NCBI GenBank assembly: GCA_037951105.1
Contig: JBAMJV010011101.1
Location: forward strand, 1-64,000
Source of the DNA: Echinarachnius parma
Taxonomy: Eukaryota > Echinodermata > Echinoidea > Clypeasteroida > Echinarachniidae
Direction: 5' to 3'
DNA length: 64,000 nt
Shown here piece after piece: positions 56,095 to 64,000 of the stretch. Position 1 is the stretch's first letter. Every line of letters begins with the position of its first letter. The position numbers were made by a program, and so were the translations under genes. The notes beneath the pieces were generated by a model that saw nothing but the letters and a program-made list of their open reading frames with translations, was not told the origin of the DNA and searched no databases.

Positions 56095-57150
56095 TGCAGA
56101 CTACATGTACACAGACATACAGACAGAGTGACAGACATACATACCCAGGCATGCACAGTTATGAAATCAGACACCTATATAATTGGGAAGGAGATACTCT
56201 CTCTGCACATCAATGGAATACTTTGGTCGTTGCCAAGAATAGATGTTTACTTCATTGCATCAGCCATGCTGATATCCTAGTAAATACCAACTTACGGATG
56301 GACAGACATTCATAAAATAGACGATGACCGTCTAATTTGTACACATACATAGACAAAAACACAGGCACGCATATTCATTTCTGAAATCAGCCACTGCTAT
56401 TGAATGGTCTAGGCAAGAAGATACTCTCTCTACACATCAATGAAATACTTTGGTCTTTGCCAAGATGTTTATTTCATTGCATCAGATATGCTGATATGTA
56501 AATACTAACTTACGGACAGACAAACATTCAGAAAATAGACAATGCCCTACACAAAAACATACACATAAACATACATGTACCCATAAACAAAAATACAGGC
56601 ACACTGCACAGATTCTGAAATAAGACACTGCTGTTGAAGGATCTACAGCAAGAAGATACCCCATCAAAACCTCAATGGAATGAAAGATGTTAAAATTCTC
56701 AATTGCACCAGACACTCTGGAAATAACTCACGGACAGACAGACATTCATAAAATAGACAATGCCCTACACAAAAGCATACATATAAACATACCCATACTG
56801 GCATACACAAAAATACATGCAGGCACACATTCTGAAATAAGACACTGCTGTTGAAGGATCTACAGCAAGAAGATACATGTATGTACTTGATCCATCAACA
56901 TTAATGAAACTAAAGTCCCTGCAATGTGTTGCATCAGCTGACAAATACCAACTTACCACAGAGAGACATTTATATTCATAATATAGCTAATCATTTCTTC
57001 TCATACACATACTGTTAAGATACACACAAACACAAGCACATACATTTCTGAAATAAGACACTGCTGTTGAAGGATCTAGGCAAGAAGATACTCTATCCAG
57101 CAACACATCAATGGAATACTCAAGGCCCTAGCTGGCAAGATATTTCCTAC
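56095..57150. repeat. ~225-bp tandem array, five copies
   Basis: The anchor AGATAC/ATACTCTCTC followed by CACATCAATGGAATAC recurs at 56194, 56421, 56656, 56873 and 57089 (spacings 216-235). Units also carry ACTTACGGACAGACA and ACACTGCTGTTGAAGGATCT. Confidence 0.85.
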
Positions 57151-57229
57151 ATCAGTGCAGGGTTCATGTCATGGCCAGTCGGTCACATAGATAATTCACC
57201 ACCCTCTGTTGGCTCAAAGCTCTGTAAAG

Positions 57230-57615
57230 TTAAAGGGACTTAGTAACACTGTCCAAATCCTCAAAATAACATTTTAATTCTAGCGGTTCCCTTATACCTT
57301 GTTGTATTCGTATTAACAATAAAATCACGGGACCGGTTTCGGTTTCTCAAATTTCCCTTTCGTTACAAAGATATGTATGATTGAAGTATTCAGATAAGAA
57401 AAACTCCGGGCGAGTTTTTCTTCCGTGTACAAAGTGAGTGCAGTGAGTTACTGAATATCACTTTGCATTTTCGCTCATTACTTGGCCATACAATGTCCAT
57501 TTGACTTGAAATTTTCACACAATACCCTGTGGACATATGAGATAACAACAATATACATTGCATCAACCATTCATCACTTTTTGCACATGTCAACAAAGTT
57601 ACTAGATCCCTTTAA
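57230..57615. mobile_element. TTAA-flanked MITE (family D)
   Basis: TTAAAGGGACTTAGTAAC and complement TTAAAGGGATCTAGTAAC are inverted ends bordered by TTAA, 386 bp apart. Confidence 0.85.
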
Positions 57616-58649
57616 AGTTATCCCTTAAATTTGTCAAATTCAACCAATCACATATAAGTGAGGCTGTATCTAAGTGACCGTTTGACCTTGGGGCAAAATA
57701 TTTCAGAACTTTCTGTGAGACACTTTGGGGAACATTTGGTGCAAATTTTAGCAAAATTGACGGGGGTCGGGTGAACGATTGTCTGATTTTGGGGTGATTT
57801 TGCGTGGGTTGACCCATGTACTGGAAATTTCCATTGGCACCACAAGCAGAGGAAATCGGCCCGAAACAATATTTGTTAGCCTTGTGAAAGAAACAGGATC
57901 CACTCATTATCATCCGTATCCTGCAAAGCCATGTAGTAAACAAACTTGGAAGTAACAAACATATATATGTGAAAGTAAACAATAGAAGAAAAAATAAATA
58001 TCATTCAATTTATTCCTTGAAATGATTGTGCGCTTGAATAAGGCTGCTCAGCTAAAGCCAAGGTAATAATGCTCCTAGCGCTTTGAGACTTGTAATAACG
58101 CGCCACATGTTATACAAATTGACAATTATTATTATCATGACATTACTCCTGAATATCCAAGTCTGATTGTAACTTTACATTACTTCTGCCGAACAAATCA
58201 GTAAATCACGTAAACACCACCATCTCCCATACAAACACACACCCACACCGACCTACATTTCATATTCAATCATATATGATTACCATAAATGGGCTACGTC
58301 ATCATAACTAGTGGTGTGTGCCCACACGCGTCAGTCAGAAGAAATGGAAAAAAGGTCAGCCCAGTGTGGGTCTGTGTGGCGTACGTGCAATATGCTCGGT
58401 TCATGATGGGCTGTGTACACATGGTTTAGCAGTGTACATGAGACATGACTAACGGCCCAACAATACCAACCGCCTACGGCCAACAGCATGGTCTTGGTTC
58501 AGTGACCTTATTCAAACGGCCAACAATCAATTTCTGCTTATTGCAGTAAGAGGATCGGTAAACAGTCTGAAAAGAAAAAAAAGTAAACCAGACTTCAGCT
58601 AATAAATTAACAACTTTAATACTCCTATAATGGAATCATAAGGGGGAAA

Positions 58650-58855
58650 AAAATGTTTTTTGGGGGGCTAGCACTCTAAAATGTGTTTGCATTGAACTCC
58701 AGTTGCAAATTTTCAGAGGCTAATTATACGGGGGCAGAGGGCGATTTTGCCCCCTAATTAGGTAGCCCCAAAGATTTCCAGCTATCGGTATTATGTGAAC
58801 AAATTCTGGATATCCATCAGATTGGAAAAGTAGCCCCCTAAAATTAAAAAGTAAT
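58650..58855. repeat. 'GGGGGCT' family copy (inverted)
   Basis: TTTTTTGGGGGGCTAGCACT...CAGAGGGCGATTTTGCC...AAAAGTAGCCCCCTAAAATT. The closest relative is 49628-49770. Another copy is at 59377-59535. Confidence 0.65.
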
Positions 58856-59644
58856 TCCTGCATTGCCTGAGCCGAACTACATGTAGAATCCTTGTGATTA
58901 TTTTGCACTATATTTTCTTTATTAAATATCATAACTAAGTACAAATAACAGAGCATACTTTGTAAACATGTATAATGGAACTATCCAACAATACCAGATG
59001 AGATTGTAATTTATTTGTATGACAAAGAACTTAGTAAAAAGTGCAATCTTTCAAATCATACGAGCCTTGGACTTTACTCTCAATACAGGAAAATCATAAC
59101 AATTTATTGTAAGGACACTGAAAGGTTAGACAAACACAGGAAAAGTTGATGAGGATAATCTAACATCTCATTTAGTCTACAAATTCAAAAAATGAAGAAA
59201 AAAAACTATATTAAATATATGTATACAGAAATATGATAAATGTATTTGTTGATAATGGTTGTTCATTTTCTATTGGATATTTTTTAAATGGAAGAGGGGG
59301 CATTTGGCCTGCAGTCACAATGTAGAAAGAACATGTTTGCTATCTACCTGAGCCAGTGAAAAAAATAAAATGTAGATGGGGGCTCAGGGCCATCTAGCCC
59401 CCAAAATACCAAAAAGAGCCCCCGAAAATCATGCAGGAGCCCTGGAAAAGTTGAATAGAGTTCAATGCAAAACCAATTTTAGAATGTTGCTATCAAGCAT
59501 GCAAGCTTGAAAAGTAGCCCCTGAATTTTGTTTTCCCCTGACTTGAGCTCAACCTCTGCAACTTATAACAAGTTCCTGTCTGTGAAGAGGTCTCAGGGGA
59601 ACCTTGGATCCCAGATTCCCAGGTCCTTGTACAAAAGGGGTTCA

Positions 59645-60190
59645 GATTGAAACAATTACTACAAAAGTGTGGTGCCACATATTTATTTGCATTATTATTG
59701 CAAATAGGAAGTTCAACGTTTGAGAACGTTAATCAAATATTGAAATGATAAATTACTGTGACACACTGACAGTGAAAACATGACCCCTGTATAACCTGTC
59801 TTACTGGCCACCTGTCTATAGCAGCCAACCTCTCTATAGGGTTGAGATTCAAACAATACTACAAAAGTGTGGTGCCACATATTTACTTGCATATTGAGTA
59901 CATGTATGTTAATCAAATATTGAAATGATAACTCGGTGACACACTGACAGTGAAGTGAAAACATGACCCATCTGTGTGTACGTCAGTCAAACCTGTCTTA
60001 CTGGCCACCTGTCTATAGCAGCCAAACTCTATATTGGCCACTAACAATGATCCCCTGCAGAGTAAAACCAAGGAGTAGACCTCCTTGGTAAAACAGTGTT
60101 GTAGAACCTGTATATTGAGGTCACCTGTGTACAGTGGCCAATTTTCTTGTTTTCCTTAGCTAGTCACTATACACAGGTTTTACTGTACAG
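59645..60190. repeat. 200-bp tandem duplication with ACAGGTGGCC-type ends
   Basis: ACTACAAAAGTGTGGTGCCA occurs at 59658 and 59858 (200 bp). Both units share GTTAATCAAATATTGAAATG and TTACTGGCCACCTGTCTATA. Confidence 0.9.
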
Positions 60191-60576
60191 GCCTGTACAT
60201 ACATGTAAGTGCAAAAACAATTCTGACCAGTGAACCCGTTAGTGTCTCACTTTTGTGTGTAAATGTAATTTCTGTGAATTTACAAATTACTATCGCAATC
60301 GCACTATTGAATGTAATGTGATTGAGATATAGGGTCCAGTTATCCTTTGAGTTGGCTGTGTCCCTAGTATTATGCATTTATAATTATTTCAAAATATATA
60401 CCCAAAACAATGGTTCCCATTCACAAACGTGAAGATCTCTGACTCCCGAGTTCAGCTTTGAAATGTTGATATAGACAGCAGAGATGAAGTGAATACACTC
60501 CCGAGGGTTATTGAGGGTGTACATAAATGTGACCAGCTATAGCAAAACCCTGCACTATCAGTATCAAGTCAAGTCA

Positions 60577-60701
60577 AGAGTCTGAAATGGTCGATATATA
60601 CATACATGTACATGCAGTACCAGTGCAAGTGCGAGTGTGCGGTAGCGCACTTGCACTGTTACTACATACATGTACAGCGTATATCGGCCATTTCGGACTC
60701 T
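60577..60701. repeat. Long imperfect hairpin, ~125 bp
   Basis: AGAGTCTGAAATGGTCGATA...TACATGTACATG...CAGTGCAAGTGCG pairs with the complement at 60640-60701. It follows a solo MITE end at 60529, suggesting an insertion into that MITE. Confidence 0.75.
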
Positions 60702-61117
60702 GGATTATCACACAGCTGTGGCTAAAAAAGTGCTGATATTTCCAAATTTGTTGTCCATCCCGAACATAATCGACCCTGGATTATGAAGATAATGATCTAT
60801 TAATTCTGAGTCGTCTAAAAATTTGGGTAAGAAATAAATTCTGGTACGATTTTCGTCATGTTTTCTGTCGGCAAAAAATAGTCCCATACAGTAGCCTATA
60901 TATGCAAATGTATAGCTTTGCACTATAGCGTTCGGAATGACATGTTCAATGATAATGTCCAAAAATGTGTCTTCCTAACATTTTCTTTAGCTAGCCCCCC
61001 CCCCCCCCCCCTTTTCCTCCTCAAGCCTCAATAATTCTCGTGCCCCCAGCCCCAGTCCGACTACATCACTGGTGGTCATGGTGGTAGCACTGCTCACAAT
61101 CGCCCAACAGTGCACCA

Positions 61118-61520
61118 GTGGCGGATCTACGGTGGGGGGGGGGGGGGGGTTTAGGGGGTTTAAACCCCCCCCCCCCCCCTCTTGGGCTGCCAAGTGAAAA
61201 TGTGATGTGGAAAACATCACTTACGGGGGTTCAAAATAGCCAAAAAAAATCGCCGCTTTGCGGCTCGTGGACGATGCTCCGCATCGTCATTGGGTCAAAC
61301 CCCCCCTTAGCAAAAAGACATCACTTACAGGGTTCAAAATAGCAACAAAAAAATCGCCGCGGACGATGTTTTTAGCATTGTGTTAAACCCCCCCCCCCTT
61401 AGCAAAAAGACATCACTTAATACGGGGGTTCAAAATAGCAAAAAAAATCGCCGCTTTGCGGCTCGTGGACGATGCTCTGCATCGTCATTGGGTCAAACCC
61501 ACCCCTGCAAGTCAAGGGGC
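61118..61520. repeat. CAGTGGCGGATC-ended repeat with internal ~130-bp tandem units
   Basis: The outer end CAGTGGCGGATCTACGG is a typical hAT-like terminus. Inside, GGGGGTTCAAAATAGC...TCGCCGCTTTGCGGCTCGTG...AAACCCCCCC occurs three times. A solo opposite end, TAGATCCGCCCCTG, lies at 62988-63001. Confidence 0.65.
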
Positions 61521-63349
61521 TTACTGTATAAGCCCCTTGCACTTGTATGCAGTATTTCAGGTAGGTGAAATTCAATACTGATAATGCTAGACTAGAAAGC
61601 TATCAAAATACAGACAATTAGTAATATATATCATTAGAATTACTCTTTACTGTAATAAATATCTAAAAAGAAGTCATACCTTTTGGTAGAAAATTACAAT
61701 CCAGAGTAGAAATCCAAAAAGAATAGAGGAAAAACGATCCCAACTTCTTGCTTATGAGTTGCACTACCTACAGCCATTTGTATACTGTTGCACACAAACA
61801 CACATACACCAATACATAGTTCAATGCAGTATGCATAGCGCCCTCTTTTGACCACTTTGAGATACTGTACATTTTACTTGATCACTCCTACACAGATCAC
61901 TCCTACACAGTGTGAAAGCACTACAGTAGATTAGTAGAGAAATAACCTGAATTATGTATGAAAAGTGGACCAAAACTGAAAATGAAACCACCTATGGATA
62001 AAGTGATTATTTAGGTATGGATTTACATCTATGAGGGTGAGTAAAGATTGCAGATTTATCTTGTATTAATTTTGTTATTTTTACTTGAGCTGCATCATAA
62101 CCATTACATACTGTGGTAGATACTAAATAGGCTATACCTGGGTCAACCCCACCCTAGGGTCACTCTCATAGGCAGGCTGCAGTAAACAAATTTGTGAGAC
62201 TGGCAAAAATCATAAAATCATTTCTAGCTAAAATCTCACCAATTAATCAAACTTAACATAACAGGGGGTTAGAATTGAATATAATTTAAAACTTACATGA
62301 GCTTTCCAATGTCAGAAGCACTTTAAATTCCAGTTTTTAAATTATTTGATCTATGACTTGAAGCTCCAATCTGAGCTTGAGCTTTCTGACTGTGCAGCCC
62401 TCAATCACAGGTTTTAGAACAGTTGTTTACATGTTTAGGCTTGTCTGCCAGCCAGTATTATCAAAAGGCTGAAGGGATTATTTCAGAGATTAGTGTCTGA
62501 ATGACCTAACTGACAATGGGTTCTGCAAAGTACTCTGACTTGTACTATTTGCAGGGTTGCAGCATTTCAATAGGTGTCTAGACAAGACAATAGTCAATAC
62601 ATGTGGCTTTTGTATCGCATTCCAAAGTATATAACAATGAATATAGGTCAATTTGTGACTCTAAGGAATTCTTTACAACCAGCTTTGAACAGATTAACAC
62701 AATGATTCAATGAAGGCATGCAATAATTGTTTGTTGAACAAAGGCCAAAGCAATTATGCAATTTATACAGACATACACAGCATCAAATTGATCAATAGTG
62801 TGAAAAACATCTAGTTTTAAGGCTAGGTAGACAGGGGAATTCCCCAGTGTTTACTTGGACAATGAAGGCAGCTGACTATCAGGCTTTTTTCAAGGCAATG
62901 GAGTAAGGGGTTAATGCAGCATGCTGTTAACCCCTTGTCTTGTAGGGGTGGGTCAACCCCCCCCCCCCCCCCCCCTTAGCAAAAAGCTAGATCCGCCCCT
63001 GAACACTCAACAGTCTCATTCAGTCTCCAGTCGTTCCACTCACACTTCATTCACTTTCTGCTCCCGTAATAATTTTATCAACATTCCCTACAAAATTCCG
63101 GACAGTGGGTAGTTGTTGTACTCGTAGACAAAACAATTACAAACATTCGGCCTATCAAAAAAGGTTGGACGACAAGTCACAAAAAGTCAAAGTCAAACTT
63201 CAAACTCGATGAGCTCAAAGTCAAACTAGTCCTAAGACTAAGTCTAATTCATTGAATTAAAACTATAAGTATAAAAGGAATGCTATCAACGTGTTTATGA
63301 CCGGGATATCTACAGGGCTACCCTACACTCCACGGTTACACTCCTGTCT

Positions 63350-63560
63350 AGATGATGATGATGATGATGATGATGATAAAAATATAAATATAAATATAAA
63401 TCATCAGCCAATGCCAATGGCAAATGGCAATGCAATGCCAATGGCCCAAAAAAAAGGCAAAACATGCAATCAGCAACAACCATGACAATGGCCTGGGGTC
63501 AATGGCCAATTCCAATCAATGCAATGCAATGCCAATGGCAATGCCAATGGTAATAAATAA
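63350..63560. repeat. Simple repeats (GAT)n, (AAATAT)n and CAATGC/CAATGG
   Basis: About nine GAT triplets, then AAATATAAAT repeats, then many CAATGCCAATGG hexamer variants. Confidence 0.9.
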
Positions 63561-64000
63561 TGGTTGGCAATGAACTTGCGAAAACTTACCAGGTCCAGGA
63601 CCAGGCACGAACAATTAATTGCTCACTTTCTTCCCTTCAACAACTGCATGTTACATGTTGCTAGCTGTATAATTTTGTGCATACATAATGCACTGTACTC
63701 TGTACCGTTGTTGTTGTTTACGTTTTTGTAATGTTATTATTAGGCGTGCGTGAATTTCACATGCAATGCAAAGATAGATGCGAGATTCTTCTCGCAACAA
63801 TCCCACGCACGTGGTACAAAGGTCACCGTTGTAAACTGCATTTTGATTGGATGCACTGTAGCATGTGGTGGGCCAGATTATACCGTTACAGATTTTGACT
63901 CGATTTTGTCATTTTTTATTATCAAACCAGAACATACGGATACACGCCGATATGACTGACTATCTTTGCGATATAAATATTACATCCAAGAATGTAAATG

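Larger units (their letters stand above)
48517..63999. other. Upstream/intergenic region of eEF2K without recognised exons
   Basis: I could not support any coding exon here. Contents are MITEs (50339, 51474, 52624, 55630, 57230), satellites (56.1-57.1 kb), tandem duplication (59.65-60.03 kb), a hairpin (60577), G/C-run repeats (61-63 kb) and simple repeats (63.35-63.56 kb). The eEF2K promoter and any non-coding 5' exon must lie in or beyond this region but are not identified. Confidence 0.6.

Noticed and set aside
57602-57982. 126-codon minus-strand frame
   Set aside because: It overlaps the end of a MITE, has no recognisable domain and no splice context; consistent with chance.
60708-60962. 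84-codon minus-strand frame (ADRKHDENRTRIYF...)
   Set aside because: It looks more protein-like than most, but I recognise no family, it lacks neighbours and splice support, and it sits next to a hairpin repeat.
2900-64000. Retroviral, LTR or Polinton remains
   Set aside because: I saw no reverse transcriptase, integrase, capsid or polymerase motifs and no paired long terminal repeats. Tandem copies here are short and explained by local duplication or satellites.

Overview
The window is eukaryotic, intron-rich, animal nuclear DNA from a marine invertebrate. An echinoderm or another non-vertebrate deuterostome fits best, judging from the genes, the SINE types and the dense TACATGTA-rich, MITE-rich introns. 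This placement is an inference; no diagnostic marker gene is present. Coding DNA is only about 9% of the window.

Three host genes could be assembled exon by exon, with matching phases and GT/AG sites. (1) Minus strand, 19388 to 5985: an 11-exon, 626-aa protein kinase of the CAMK/TSSK-like type, with a long tail carrying six RRxS-type sites. (2) Plus strand, 20116 to 23242: a 5-exon, 533-aa protein with an N-terminal MGCSQS lipidation-type motif, ten tandem GGVAFDV-type motifs and a charged C-terminal helix. It resembles a stathmin-domain protein but is not confidently assigned. Genes 1 and 2 are head to head across a 727-bp spacer with repeated CRE/bZIP-like sites. (3) Minus strand, 48516 to 31848: a 14-exon, 687-aa eukaryotic elongation factor 2 kinase (eEF2K) with calmodulin-binding helix, alpha-kinase domain, phosphorylation linker and Sel1-like C-terminus. 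Genes 2 and 3 converge on the 23.2-31.8 kb spacer. Three tRNA-Ser(CGA) genes lie antisense inside intron 1 of the kinase.

The rest is repeats. The left end holds a decayed Tigger/pogo transposase and a decayed DUF6729-like repeat. Throughout there are non-autonomous DNA elements: several TTAA-flanked MITE families, hAT-like elements with 8-bp target duplications, a Tc1/mariner-like MITE, foldbacks, tRNA-derived SINEs and satellites (an 80-bp array at 40.1-40.9 kb, a ~40-bp array at 33.6-34.4 kb, a ~225-bp array at 56.1-57.1 kb). I recognised no coding exon between 48.5 and 64 kb.

The most unusual pattern is recurrent short tandem duplication. Many units are 182-203 bp long, and they repeatedly copy the 3' end of an exon with its splice donor: kinase exons 1 and 6, eEF2K exons 9 and 12, and probably eEF2K exon 10, giving a 24-nt microexon. 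Gene 2 exon 5 is copied at 203 bp. Similar-length duplications occur in noncoding DNA at 47.3 and 59.6 kb. The second highlight is the GGVAFDV repeat protein, whose motif resembles the tubulin-capping N-terminus of stathmin.
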